Source of the DNA: an uncultured Bacteroides sp.
Lineage (GTDB): Bacteria > Bacteroidota > Bacteroidia > Bacteroidales > Bacteroidaceae
Direction: 5' to 3'
Assembly (NCBI GenBank): GCA_944322285.1
Contig: CALUOR010000032.1
Span: 1 to 41,419, forward strand
Length of the DNA: 41,419 nucleotides
Shown: positions 1 to 8,618 of the stretch, in pieces
How positions within the stretch are numbered: position 1 is the first letter of the stretch
How the letters are laid out: each line of letters begins with the position of its first letter
Position numbers and translations under genes: made by a program
The notes under the pieces: generated by a model
The model's database searches: none
What the model was told of the DNA's origin: nothing
What the model saw: the letters and a program-made list of their open reading frames with translations, nothing else

Positions 1-117
1 AATGCCGCATGACTATGGATATTAAAAAATATGAAATGCTTGCGCAGGTCATAGAAAACAGCATGACAAAAGAAATCCGTGACCAATCCGTGTAATCCGT
101 GCCTAAAAACAACCCGC

Positions 118-130
118 TAAATTATCATTT
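118..130. repeat. right end of a MITE-like intergenic element (copy E, partial)
   Basis: The 13-mer TAAATTATCATTT is the same right-hand end found at 5475-5487, 7252-7264 and 24287-24299. The left end is not seen; the interior to its left (about 76-106) carries three direct copies of ATCCGTG. Bases 1-117 hold no recognisable gene. Sequence after the end (ACTTACTTAT, 141-150) also matches the flank of copy A, so this is probably the truncated end of the same element family. Confidence 0.5.
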
Positions 131-158
131 AATTTTGTACACTTACTTATCTATAAAG

Positions 159-192
159 AAAGCGGTGCGGCAATCACTTGCCGCACCGCTTT
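159..192 (-). terminator. intrinsic terminator of the susCD-like operon
   Basis: A perfect 15-bp stem (159-173 with 178-192) closes a TCAC tetraloop. It lies 28 bp beyond the SusD-like stop codon. The arms are A-rich at one end and T-rich at the other, so the hairpin could work in both directions. Confidence 0.85.
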
Positions 193-219
193 TTCAATCT
201 AATTGTTTTATAATGTGTA

Positions 220-1971
220 TCAGTTCAATATCACGCCTGCATCGCTGGTGGGGTTCTGCGTCAACGTAGAGTTGGTAGGATAAGCGTTGATGGCATCCTG
301 CGGAATGTAGTACGTCACGCGGTAGTCTGTAGCCGGAATATCCTCCAGGGCGTTGTGCGGACCCGGATAGCGACGCGTCAACGGTTCGCCGTTGCGGAAC
401 ACGTCGAAGCTGCGCTCTGCCTGGTAAGCCAGTTCCAGCTGACGCTCCTTGTCGATGCGTTCTGCCGCGTTGGAAGCGTTCAAGTCTGTATAACCCGCAC
501 CGGGAATGGAACGCTCACGGATGAGGTTCAGGTCGGACTGCGCTTCGCTGTAACGTCCCAACTTGGCGTATGCCTCGGCACGGTTCAGGTAGACTTCACC
601 CAAACGGGAGATGATGGGTGAGTGCAAGTGGGAATCTTCTCCTTCACGTGAGCATTTTACGATGTAGAACATCGGGTATTTCAGAGCGTTCAATGAAATG
701 GAATCGTCAATAACCCCTGTATAGGTATTGCCGTCTGAATAATTGATGGAGTAAATCTCTTGTTCTTCATTGATTGGAGTCAGAGTGTAATTAGCTGTAG
801 CCTCTCTGCAACTTATCGTACTACCCGAACGTGTAATCGGTGCCTGCACATAGTCAAAACCGGTAGTCGTGTTCTTAACAAAGCGGAACACTTCTTTGTG
901 GTTTCCATTTCCATCTGTATAATATTGCGGTTCGATGAAGTTGGCGCGTGCATCCACGATGTTGCGGCTTTCTGTACGCCAATCATTACGACCGGTTTCA
1001 TTCAGCAGGTCGAGGTATTCGGCGCTGGCATACATTTCGCCCCAGCCCATACCACCGATGACTGCATACATACCGCCGATGCCATAGTAGTGGTCAATGC
1101 CCGAAAATTCGGAAGCCACACGCTTTACTACGAAGATCGACTCGTCATTGTTTTCCGGTACGATGGTATTGTACACCATAAAATTATCACGTGACAGCAG
1201 GGAGTACTGTCCCGAGTTGATGACTCTCGTAGCGTACTCTACGGCCAGTTCGGCATACTCACGGTTGGGGTTGTCATACGTGCCGCTCATGTACAGATAG
1301 ACACGGGAGAGCATGGCCTGTGCGGCTTCCTTCGAGGCGTAAGCCGGACCCTGGTTGATGGTCATCAGCTCTTCGGCTTTCTGCAAGTCGCTGATGGCCT
1401 GTTGGTAGGTTTCCGCTACGGTAGAGCGGTCGGGCAGTTGCAGGTTGTCCATATCGTCCGGCGTGCCGTTCACGATGGGCACACCCAAATTCTTGTCGGG
1501 AGCCTGGTAGTAAGGACGGCCGAACGCACGACCGAGGTAGAAATACATCATGCCGCGGATGTAGTAGCATTCGCCCAGCTTGTTGTCAATCTCCTCGCTC
1601 TGTCCTTCGGCAATCATATTAATAATGTTGGAAGCCTGAGCCACCGCCTTGTAACCGTAGTCCCAGAAGTTCTGGAGGCGGTAGTTGTCCGGTGTGCGGG
1701 AGAAAGAGATGAATTCATAGAAAGCATCGGTGGACGAACCGCGGATCATCATGTTGTCGCCCGCATACTCGCCCAAGCGGTGCATGGGGTCGGACCAGGT
1801 CTTTAACTGGGCGTAGGCGCCTCTCAACAGACCGTCCAACGAGGCTTGCGGGTCGGACGTGATTTGTTCGCTGGCCATGCTTCCATAGGGAAGACGCTCG
1901 ATGTCGCACGAAGTCACTGCCGCGCCGCAGCAGAGGGCTGTTCCTAAAAGGACTGAAATTATCTTTTTCAT
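220..1971 (-). CDS. SusD/RagB-family nutrient-binding outer-membrane lipoprotein
   Basis: 583 aa. SusD proteins are surface lipoproteins that sit as a lid on the SusC barrel and bind the glycan or peptide before import. The N-terminus is a lipoprotein signal ending in AVTSC with Cys22 as the lipidation site. The helical TPR-like half (about residues 60-260) and a C-terminal region with the family-typical run 'LGEVYLNRAEAYAKLG' near residue 465 support the family. The start at 1971 gives a good signal peptide. It lies 13 bp downstream of the SusC-like gene, as in nearly all such pairs, so the two are an operon. Substrate cannot be read from the sequence: no carbohydrate enzymes are adjacent. 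Confidence 0.93.
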   Translation of the reverse strand: MKKIISVLLGTALCCGAAVTSCDIERLPYGSMASEQITSDPQASLDGLLRGAYAQLKTWSDPMHRLGEYAGDNMMIRGSSTDAFYEFISFSRTPDNYRLQNFWDYGYKAVAQASNIINMIAEGQSEEIDNKLGECYYIRGMMYFYLGRAFGRPYYQAPDKNLGVPIVNGTPDDMDNLQLPDRSTVAETYQQAISDLQKAEELMTINQGPAYASKEAAQAMLSRVYLYMSGTYDNPNREYAELAVEYATRVINSGQYSLLSRDNFMVYNTIVPENNDESIFVVKRVASEFSGIDHYYGIGGMYAVIGGMGWGEMYASAEYLDLLNETGRNDWRTESRNIVDARANFIEPQYYTDGNGNHKEVFRFVKNTTTGFDYVQAPITRSGSTISCREATANYTLTPINEEQEIYSINYSDGNTYTGVIDDSISLNALKYPMFYIVKCSREGEDSHLHSPIISRLGEVYLNRAEAYAKLGRYSEAQSDLNLIRERSIPGAGYTDLNASNAAERIDKERQLELAYQAERSFDVFRNGEPLTRRYPGPHNALEDIPATDYRVTYYIPQDAINAYPTNSTLTQNPTSDAGVILN

Positions 1972-1984
1972 ACGATTTTACAGA

Positions 1985-4975
1985 TTAGAAAGTTAAGTTA
2001 ATACCAAACATAAACTTGCGGACGGACGGATAGGCAGAAGCACCTGCAGTACCAACAATTTCACCGCTGTCATTCAACGGGATTTCCGGATCCACGCCCG
2101 AATACTTTGTCACGGTAAAGAGGTTCTCGCCTGTGAAGTAAACGCGCAGGTTTTGGATGTAGTATTGCGGTAAACGCCAATTGTAACCGATGGTCAACGA
2201 GCGGAGCTTCAGGAAGTCGCCATCCTCCATAAAGCGTGTAGACGGTTGGTTGGATTGTGAGTCATTTCCGTATGCGGCAACAGGATGGGTGGCTATATCA
2301 CCAGGTTTCTCCCAACGGCTCCAACCGTCCTGCAACTTCATTTGGTTGCGATCCGTATATCGACCGTCTGAATCATACTCTGTACGTGCATAGTTGTAAA
2401 TCTTTCCACCGATGGAATAACCGAAGGAGGCACTCAAGTCAAGGTCTTTCCAACGCAGGCTGGTGTTGAAACCACCGAATAATTTGGGCGTGGAAGCATC
2501 GCAAATCACTTGGTCGGCTTCGGCATAGCTGGACGTGATTTCACGGCTGGTGGTGCCGTCCGCGTTCTCCACGGTCTTGTACCACTGCGGCGCACCGTTC
2601 TCCGGATTGACGCCCGCCCATTCTCTCAGGTAGAAGCAGTCTACGCTGTAGCCCGGCTTCAATATTTTGCTGGCGGCTCCGGCAATGCCTGTTCCGTCAC
2701 CGATAATCACCCACGCGTTTTCACCGTAGAGTTTCTTCAATTCGTTGGAGTTGTGGCCCAGGTTGGCTTCCACGGTCCACGTCCAGTCTTTCGTGCTGAT
2801 GATGTCGCCGCCGATGTTCAGTTCGATACCGTGATTCCGCATCTCACCCACATTCTGCCAACGGCTGGTCACACCGGTCAAACCGGATACGGGTACGGCA
2901 TAGAGGATGTTCGAGGTATACTTGTTGTACCAGTCGAACGACAGGCGGAGGCGGTTGTCAAATAAGGCCGCGTCAAAGCCGACACCGGTCGTATAGGTCT
3001 TTTCCCATGTCAGTTCACGGTTACCTATCTGACTAATCAGAGTGGCGGGCTGACCAGTGTAATTAACGGACACAGAGTAAAGGTCATACTGCGGATAGAG
3101 TGAAGACGGTCGGTTACCTACCGAACCGTAGGAAGCGCGCAGTTTCAGGGAGTTTATCCAGTTCACATTGAACCAGTCTTCGTGATGGATGTTCCAGGCG
3201 GCGCTGACGGAGAAGAAGTTACCGTACTTCACATCGTCACCGAAGTTGGAAGCCCCGTCACGACGGAACGATACCTGAGCCAAGTAGCGGTTGTCGTACG
3301 AATAGTGCGCGTTGAAGAAGTAAGATTGCGTGGCCCATTCCTCCAAGGAGCCTCCTACGGCTTCCGGCAGGGCAGCTACGTCCAATACTTCAAAGCCCGG
3401 GTTAAAGCCTGTGCCGATGGCTTGGATAACCTTGTTCTGGTAGTCATTGAATTCGTAACCCAAGAGGGCGTTTACCGAGTGCTTGCCCCACACTTTGTTG
3501 AAGCGGAGTAACTGGTTGGTGTATCTGTATACGCGGTTCCGCTGATATTCTTGAATACGGCCACTCACGCCTTCACCGCTGTAGCTGCGAGGGTCTGTGT
3601 AGGAGTGGTAATAATATCCTATCCAACGGTAATTGTTCACCGAGGAGAATGTCAACCAATCCGTGAAGCGGATGTCGAAGTCAAAGTTGCCTGAGAAATC
3701 ATACGTCTTGTAGCTAGTGTAGTCTCCATACGAAAGAGTCAGCAGATAGTTTTCATCAGCTTGATCAACCCATCCTCCATAACGATAGGGAACTAAATCT
3801 CCGTTTTCATCGTAAGGGCTGTCCCAAGGGAAGTAATTATACATGGCTGTCACTGAGTACTGGGCATCACGAATGTCACGCATTGAGCCGGAGATAGAAG
3901 GCTTCACGGTCAGCCACTTGAACGGCTTGTAGCTGGTGCGGTAGCGGAAGTTGTAGCGGGAGAAGTCGTAACCCTTTACGGCACCGGTCTCATCGTAGTA
4001 GCCGAGGGAGAAATAGGACGTAATCTTCTCGTTGCCGCCGGTGATGGAGATGTTGTAGTCCTGCGTAAAACCGGTCTGTGTGGCCAAGTCCCACCAGTCG
4101 AAGTTGGAGTTGCGCAATTCAGGTGTCCAACGGGAGAAATCAAGTGATTCAGCGTTGCTGAACGAAGCGTAGTAGTCGTACAGTTCCGCGCCGTCCATCA
4201 TTTCTAGGTTACCGTTGTTCAGACGGCTGATACCCAGCTTTACGGAAGCGTTGACGGTCATCTTCTCGGCACGGCCGCTCTTGGTAGTCACCACAATGAC
4301 ACCATTGGCGCCCTGCGAACCGTAGATGGCCGTAGAGGCGGCATCCTTCAGCACGGTCAGCGACTCGATGTCGGCGGGATTCAAATCACCGGAGTTATAG
4401 CCCACAATCACGCCGTCGATGACCCACAACGGGGCGGTGTTACCGCTGATGGTAGCCTTACCGCGAATCATCATGGCGCCCGTAGAGCCCGGCTGGCCCG
4501 TACCCGGCTGTACGTACACGCCGGGGATTTTGCTGTTCAGCATGTTTTCCACACTGGGAGTTGTTACGTCTTTCAGCTTCTCGTCCTTTACGGTGGAGAG
4601 CGAACCTGTCAGACTTTCGCGGCGTTGCATGCTATAACCCACAACGACCAGTTCGTCCAGCGTCTGGCTGTCTTCGTGCAATTGGATTTTGAGCTTCGTC
4701 TGGTTGCCTACGTTGATGGTTTGCGTCACGTAGCCGATGTACGAAACCTGAAGTTTGGCCTGAGGAGGTACTTCCAGCGTGAACTCACCGTCTACGTTGG
4801 TGATTACACCGGTCGTAGTGCCTACAACCAATACGTTTGCCCCGATGATGGGGATGTCACTGCCGTCTACTACGGTACCTGTGATGGTTCGGTTCTGGGC
4901 GAATGCTACACCCACGCAACACAGAAACACCAGCAAACTCGTGAACAATCTCTGAGTCATTTTTTTGTTTCTCAT
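1985..4975 (-). CDS. SusC/RagA-family TonB-dependent outer-membrane transporter
   Basis: 996 aa from the ATG at 4975 (an ATG at 4960 is equally possible; an in-frame ATG at 5005 would put extra polar residues ahead of the signal peptide). Layout: signal peptide ending VAFAQ, a carboxypeptidase-regulatory-like beta-sandwich domain (about 25-110), a region ending in DELVVVGYSMQRRESLTGS that matches the usual SusC pre-plug motif, the plug with VLKDAASTAIYGSQGANGV (about 215-235), then the beta-barrel ending in a C-terminal aromatic residue (GINLTF). There is no STN domain, so it is not expected to signal through a FecR-type anti-sigma factor. It imports the ligand held by the downstream SusD-like lipoprotein, using TonB energy. 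Confidence 0.95.
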   Translation of the reverse strand: MRNKKMTQRLFTSLLVFLCCVGVAFAQNRTITGTVVDGSDIPIIGANVLVVGTTTGVITNVDGEFTLEVPPQAKLQVSYIGYVTQTINVGNQTKLKIQLHEDSQTLDELVVVGYSMQRRESLTGSLSTVKDEKLKDVTTPSVENMLNSKIPGVYVQPGTGQPGSTGAMMIRGKATISGNTAPLWVIDGVIVGYNSGDLNPADIESLTVLKDAASTAIYGSQGANGVIVVTTKSGRAEKMTVNASVKLGISRLNNGNLEMMDGAELYDYYASFSNAESLDFSRWTPELRNSNFDWWDLATQTGFTQDYNISITGGNEKITSYFSLGYYDETGAVKGYDFSRYNFRYRTSYKPFKWLTVKPSISGSMRDIRDAQYSVTAMYNYFPWDSPYDENGDLVPYRYGGWVDQADENYLLTLSYGDYTSYKTYDFSGNFDFDIRFTDWLTFSSVNNYRWIGYYYHSYTDPRSYSGEGVSGRIQEYQRNRVYRYTNQLLRFNKVWGKHSVNALLGYEFNDYQNKVIQAIGTGFNPGFEVLDVAALPEAVGGSLEEWATQSYFFNAHYSYDNRYLAQVSFRRDGASNFGDDVKYGNFFSVSAAWNIHHEDWFNVNWINSLKLRASYGSVGNRPSSLYPQYDLYSVSVNYTGQPATLISQIGNRELTWEKTYTTGVGFDAALFDNRLRLSFDWYNKYTSNILYAVPVSGLTGVTSRWQNVGEMRNHGIELNIGGDIISTKDWTWTVEANLGHNSNELKKLYGENAWVIIGDGTGIAGAASKILKPGYSVDCFYLREWAGVNPENGAPQWYKTVENADGTTSREITSSYAEADQVICDASTPKLFGGFNTSLRWKDLDLSASFGYSIGGKIYNYARTEYDSDGRYTDRNQMKLQDGWSRWEKPGDIATHPVAAYGNDSQSNQPSTRFMEDGDFLKLRSLTIGYNWRLPQYYIQNLRVYFTGENLFTVTKYSGVDPEIPLNDSGEIVGTAGASAYPSVRKFMFGINLTF

Positions 4976-5262
4976 AAAATTTAAAGTTGTTAATGAATTA
5001 AACAAAATGTTGCTCCCTCTCTCAATAACAACGTATTTCCCTGTATAAATGGCTTCTTATTTATACTTTCTTTTGTAAAAAGTGCCCTAAGGTATAAATA
5101 ATTTCAAAATTAATCAAATTTACCCCCCCCGTTAACAAATTTTAGTCGTTTAATTAGGGAATTTTATCGCTGAATTTATAGAAAGAGTAGGCTGTAGATG
5201 CGTATTTGCGGTGGTACACGGCGTAGTCCCACCGGTGCGTCAGCGCATTAATTTATCGTTTA
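4976..5262. other. AT-rich leader/promoter region of the susC-like gene
   Basis: No gene seen. On the minus strand there are two -7-like boxes, TAATTTTG (5112-5105) and TAAATTTG (5122-5115), and a TTTG (5139-5136) further upstream. A run of eight C (5123-5130) lies between TTTG and these boxes. The TTTG to TAATTTTG spacer is 23 nt, longer than the usual 19-21 nt. The remaining sequence to 5262 shows nothing recognisable. Confidence 0.4.
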
Positions 5263-5294
5263 TTTGGGTCTCATTCTTTTTTTTCCTACCTTTG
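5263..5294 (+). promoter_or_regulatory. Bacteroides-type vegetative promoter for the AAA/PD-(D/E)XK gene
   Basis: TTTG (5263-5266), 20 nt, then TACCTTTG (5287-5294) fits the Bacteroides consensus TTTG-N19/21-TAnnTTTG exactly. It points rightward; a start site near 5301 would put the whole 173-bp repeat in a leader of about 225 nt ahead of the ATG at 5527. The promoter lies just outside the repeat. Confidence 0.7.
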
Positions 5295-5314
5295 TTCTAA
5301 GATACGTATGCGTA

Positions 5315-5487
5315 TGGTAAATGGGAATTTAGCGACTGCATCAGGAGAACGCAGACAACGCTGACTGGCGCAGAGGCTCGCAGAAAATAAAGGGCTTCGC
5401 CTGTCTGCACAAAGGGAAAAATATAAGTCTGCGTTCATCTGCGTGCTCTGTGTTGTCTGCGTTCTCTGGACAGATAAATTATCATTT
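5315..5487. repeat. 173-bp direct repeat, left copy (element copy A)
   Basis: Identical over 173 bp to 7092-7264; the two copies bracket the AAA/PD-(D/E)XK gene. Ends are AAATGGGAATTTA (5319-5331) and TAAATTATCATTT (5475-5487), imperfect terminal inverted repeats (11 of 13). Inside is a 15-bp perfect inverted repeat GAGAACGCAGACAAC (5345-5359 with 5452-5466), with further imperfect pairing inward, so the unit can fold as one long hairpin. It has no coding capacity. Confidence 0.85.
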
Positions 5488-5526
5488 ATGTGATTACTTA
5501 CTTATTTCTAATTAACAGATAAACCG

Positions 5527-7089
5527 ATGGCAGCAGCATTGAAACGATACCCGGTAGGGTTACAGACCTTCTCCGAATTGATAGAGAAGAACTATTTGTA
5601 CGTAGACAAAACGGAATACGTCTATCGCATGACGCATGCCGATGCCAAGTATTTATTCCTCAGTCGTCCGCGCCGTTTCGGCAAATCGTTACTGGTCAGC
5701 ACGCTTCACGCTTATTTTGAAGGGCGGAAAGAACTTTTTCATGGGCTTGCCATTGAGCGGCTGGAAAAGGAATGGACGAAATATCCCGTGTTGCACTTCG
5801 ACATGAGTATGGCCAAACATGTGGATAAAGAAACATTGGAACAGATGTTGAGTGTCCAATTGTATCGTTTGGAAGATGTTTATGGTCGCAATGCTGTAGA
5901 ATGTAAGTTGAATGATCGTTTCTCAGGACTCATCAGACGAGCTTTTGAGCAGACCGGACAAAAGGTTGTGGTTCTTATCGATGAATACGACGCTCCCTTG
6001 CTTGATGTGATGCATGAAGAAGCGGACCTGCCTGTCCTTCGTAACGTGATGCGCAATTTCTACTGCCCGTTGAAAGCGTGTGACCCCTATCTTCATTTTG
6101 TATTTCTGACCGGCATTACCAAATTCTCCCAATTGAGTATTTTCAGCGAGCTGAATAACATTAAGGACATCAGTATGCTGAATGAATATGCCGCCATTTG
6201 TGGCATTACGGAAGAAGAGGTACGTACCCAGATGGATGCGGGTCTGGACGCTTTCGCCCAAAAATGTCAAATTAGCAAGGAACAGCTTTGGGAACGGTTG
6301 AAGACTCATTATGACGGTTATCATTTCACTTGGCCGTCTCCGGATATTTACAATCCGTTTAGTTTGATTGCCGCTTTCTCTACCCAAAAGATAGATTCCT
6401 ACTGGTTCGGTAGCGGCACGCCTACTTACCTGATAGAGATGTTGCGCAAGTATCATGTCATTCCGCAAGAGATAGGCGGACGAAGATGTGCGGCTTCAGA
6501 TTTTGACGCGCCTACGGAGCGCCTTACGGACATTGCTCCCTTGCTTTATCAGAGCGGCTATCTGACCATCAAGGATTATTCGACCTTTTCCAATCTCTAT
6601 CTGTTGGATATTCCCAATAAGGAAGTCCGCATCGGGTTGATGAGAAGCCTGATGGTGAATTACGTGCAGCGTCCGGCGGAAATCAATACCTTGGTGGGCG
6701 AGATGGCGGAGTGCATTCATTTTAATAATATGGAGGGGGCTTTGCGGCTGATGCGGCAAGTGCTCTCTACTGTGCCTTATTGCGAAAATACCCGTTATGA
6801 GGGACATTACCAGCAAATGTTGTACCTGATATTCACGTTACTGGGCTATTTTGCAGACGTAGAAGTACGCACTCCTCGTGGCAGGGTGGATGTCGTGTTG
6901 CGTACCGCTACCACTTTATATCTGATCGAGTTGAAATTAGATAAAAGTGCCGATGCGGCTCTGAATCAGATAGACTTGAAGAATTATCCCGAACGCTTCG
7001 CCCTCTGCGGGCTGCCCATCGTGAAAGTCGGTATCAACTTCGACAGCGAAAAGCATACCCTTGCAGACTGGAGTATTGTTGAGGGGTAA
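5527..7089 (+). CDS. AAA-ATPase-like protein with C-terminal PD-(D/E)XK nuclease domain
   Basis: 520 aa. The N-terminal part (about 5-290) matches the AAA-ATPase-like family abundant in gut Bacteroidales: a P-loop variant RPRRFGKS (47-54) and Walker B VVVLIDEYDAP (147-157). The C-terminal domain (about 400-515) has a PD-(D/E)XK-type core with Asp455, Glu468 and Lys470 in GRVDVVL...YLIELKLD. Family members are usually annotated only as ATP-binding proteins; a nuclease role is inferred from the fold. The ATG at 5527 follows an A-rich leader. The gene is bracketed by identical 173-bp repeats, the right one starting 2 bp after the stop codon, and has its own promoter. No partner gene is adjacent. 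In-cell role is unknown; defence or mobile-element links are possible but unproven. Confidence 0.85.
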   Translation: MAAALKRYPVGLQTFSELIEKNYLYVDKTEYVYRMTHADAKYLFLSRPRRFGKSLLVSTLHAYFEGRKELFHGLAIERLEKEWTKYPVLHFDMSMAKHVDKETLEQMLSVQLYRLEDVYGRNAVECKLNDRFSGLIRRAFEQTGQKVVVLIDEYDAPLLDVMHEEADLPVLRNVMRNFYCPLKACDPYLHFVFLTGITKFSQLSIFSELNNIKDISMLNEYAAICGITEEEVRTQMDAGLDAFAQKCQISKEQLWERLKTHYDGYHFTWPSPDIYNPFSLIAAFSTQKIDSYWFGSGTPTYLIEMLRKYHVIPQEIGGRRCAASDFDAPTERLTDIAPLLYQSGYLTIKDYSTFSNLYLLDIPNKEVRIGLMRSLMVNYVQRPAEINTLVGEMAECIHFNNMEGALRLMRQVLSTVPYCENTRYEGHYQQMLYLIFTLLGYFADVEVRTPRGRVDVVLRTATTLYLIELKLDKSADAALNQIDLKNYPERFALCGLPIVKVGINFDSEKHTLADWSIVEG

Positions 7090-7091
7090 AC

Positions 7092-7264
7092 TGGTAAATG
7101 GGAATTTAGCGACTGCATCAGGAGAACGCAGACAACGCTGACTGGCGCAGAGGCTCGCAGAAAATAAAGGGCTTCGCCTGTCTGCACAAAGGGAAAAATA
7201 TAAGTCTGCGTTCATCTGCGTGCTCTGTGTTGTCTGCGTTCTCTGGACAGATAAATTATCATTT
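7092..7264. repeat. 173-bp direct repeat, right copy (element copy B)
   Basis: Base-for-base identical to 5315-5487. Terminal motifs are at 7096-7108 and 7252-7264. It begins 2 bp after the stop of the AAA/PD-(D/E)XK gene, and its hairpin may serve as that gene's 3' end. Unlike copy A, its right flank runs into a longer non-coding block shared with copy D. Confidence 0.85.
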
Positions 7265-7725
7265 TGTCACTCCTGACACTTTGTATTTCCTAATCGCTGA
7301 GAATCGCTTGTTTTGAACTGAAGGACGAGCTGAGCGGAAAGAACGGTTTTTTGAAATGCTTATCGGCTTATTATCAGTAAGATACAACGATTTTTATTGA
7401 ATTGTTTACAAATTCTAGAAACGTATTTTTCCAGGTTTAAAAGGTTTATTAAGGCAATTTTTACGGTTTTTAGCAGAATAAGGTGGACTATCCGCTGAAA
7501 TAGCGCACTTTTTGCGTTCAGTCAGCGAAGCGTTTGCTCCAAAATAGTTAAGTATTACCACCCTAAACACTTAACTATCTTAGAGCAAACGCTTAAGTGT
7601 TTCTGAAACAACCGTTTTTTCGCCTTTCTAGTTTGCGGATTTTGTAAAAATAGCGAGTCAGTGGAATGGATGAAATTTGTGCTTTGTGATAGGAATTTGG
7701 GCGGAATAGATTCCTTTTGTTTTTT
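7258..7725. repeat. non-coding block related to 24294-24765
   Basis: Starting at the right end of copy B, about 460 bp can be aligned by eye with the region right of copy D. Shared landmarks in the same order are ATCATTTTGTCACT, TTTGTATTTCCTAATCGCTG, TTTACAAATTCTAGAA, AAAGGTTTATTAAG, GTTTTTAGCAGA, TAGTTAAGTGTTA-like text and TAGTAGAATGGATAAAAT-like text. The two copies are clearly diverged and neither carries a long reading frame. Function unknown: a decayed mobile-element remnant or a conserved RNA are both possible. Confidence 0.7.
7528..7594. repeat. 26-bp near-perfect inverted repeat
   Basis: 7528-7553 and 7569-7594 pair at 24 of 26 positions around a 15-nt loop (arms begin AAGCGTTTGCTC and end GAGCAAACGCTT). 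It lies inside the 460-bp shared block; the equivalent place near 24575-24640 is much less paired. No T-run follows directly, so it is not a typical terminator. Bases 7726-7814 hold nothing recognisable. Confidence 0.75.
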
Positions 7726-7814
7726 ATCAGTCACGATGGATTAGCCCGAAATGCTTTGCTTATATTGTAAAATCCTGCTTCCAAGGTTGGCAATGTGCCG
7801 GGCAATCATTACAT

Positions 7815-7856
7815 GTTCGGAATTTTATTTTAGATGTGCAAGATTTCGTGCGAAAA
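7815..7856. repeat. 42-bp direct repeat, left copy
   Basis: Matches 8619-8660 at 41 of 42 positions (core TAGATGTGCAAGATTTCGTG). The two copies bracket the 165-aa and 59-aa genes, 804 bp apart. Confidence 0.85.
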
Positions 7857-7900
7857 TGGGAAGAGAAAAAATTGGAAGATGACTCTTTACTTTTTCAATT

Positions 7901-8398
7901 TTAATCTAATTTAGAGCGAAGCTCTTGAAAATAATCATGAAAGGACCTTTTCAGCTTCTCATAATCTTTGATTGATTTATTGTATAAAATAGAAATAAAA
8001 AATGTGGTGTCATCTACGTGTATGATTTCTGTTTCCATAGCTAATCGATTGGTATCAGCGTAATGTTGAAACCACCTTGTAAATTTACGGTTGCGAGCAG
8101 CTTCATGTTTGTCTATCGTATCGCAAATGTATAAAAGAATGTTTTTCTCGTTGTCGAAGAAGGAGGTAAGTATTGCAACTACTGTTTCCGCTATTTTTAT
8201 ATCTGTGCCTATGGCTTTTATTTGGTTTTTATTAGATATGACTAACTGATAAGCATTTTCAATACCTAGATTTGATTCCTCGATGAAACTGATTAAATAC
8301 TCAACACCGTTATCAGTAATAAAATAAGCTGTACCTTCAGTGTACTCGCTGACTAAATAAGGTGAAACGGCATTGATGCGGGTCAACGAGTATAGCAT
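7901..8398 (-). CDS. uncharacterised 165-aa protein (possibly DUF6169-like)
   Basis: 165 aa, soluble, no signal peptide or membrane segment. The sequence begins MLYSLTRINAVSPYLVS and has a central run ILLYICDTIDKHEAARNRKF and WFQHYA (about 90-115). A vague resemblance to the small DUF6169 family of Bacteroidales is from memory and should be searched. It follows the 59-aa gene by 14 nt on the same strand, so the two are probably one transcript. Base composition is AT-rich compared with the ABC locus to the right. The pair is bracketed by 42-bp direct repeats, which suggests acquisition or movement as a unit. The two-gene layout with a tiny upstream partner resembles toxin-antitoxin organisation, but no known toxin motif is seen. 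Confidence 0.75.
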   Translation of the reverse strand: MLYSLTRINAVSPYLVSEYTEGTAYFITDNGVEYLISFIEESNLGIENAYQLVISNKNQIKAIGTDIKIAETVVAILTSFFDNEKNILLYICDTIDKHEAARNRKFTRWFQHYADTNRLAMETEIIHVDDTTFFISILYNKSIKDYEKLKRSFHDYFQELRSKLD

Positions 8399-8412
8399 AA
8401 TATTATGAGTAT

Positions 8413-8592
8413 TTAGCGAAGTACTTCACTTAGTTTTGCAATCTTTATGCCTTCTGATTTTAGTTCAGATACGGAACGTCCTGCACGGACGCACTCTTCC
8501 CATGCCTTTCTTCTTTCAATGAACTGCATCAAAAACTTTTTTACGTCTTGTTTGGTTTTGATTTGGTCTTTAGTTAGCATTTGGGTATTCAT
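8413..8592 (-). CDS. small 59-aa hypothetical protein upstream of the 165-aa gene
   Basis: Translation on the minus strand from the ATG at 8592 gives 59 aa beginning MNTQMLTKDQIKTKQDV and ending IAKLSEVLR, highly charged and probably helical, with FIERRKAWEECVRAG in the middle. A good ribosome-binding site (AAAGGAAG) lies 7 bp upstream of the ATG. A promoter-like pair, CTTG-N20-GAACTTTG, lies on the minus strand just upstream and partly inside the right 42-bp repeat. It precedes the 165-aa gene by 14 nt. Function unknown; size and position would fit an antitoxin-like or regulatory partner, which is inference only. A 72-aa frame on the opposite strand here is judged non-coding. Confidence 0.65.
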   Translation of the reverse strand: MNTQMLTKDQIKTKQDVKKFLMQFIERRKAWEECVRAGRSVSELKSEGIKIAKLSEVLR

Positions 8593-8618
8593 AATAATCT
8601 TCCTTTTAATTATGCAAA

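Noticed and set aside
1-5005. Complete polysaccharide utilisation locus
   Set aside because: Only the SusC/SusD pair is present; no glycoside hydrolase, SGBP lipoprotein or hybrid two-component or ECF regulator is seen beside it.
5315-7264. Composite transposon around the AAA gene
   Set aside because: The flanking 173-bp repeats have no transposase and are too short to be insertion sequences; a repeat-bracketed cassette is the safer description.
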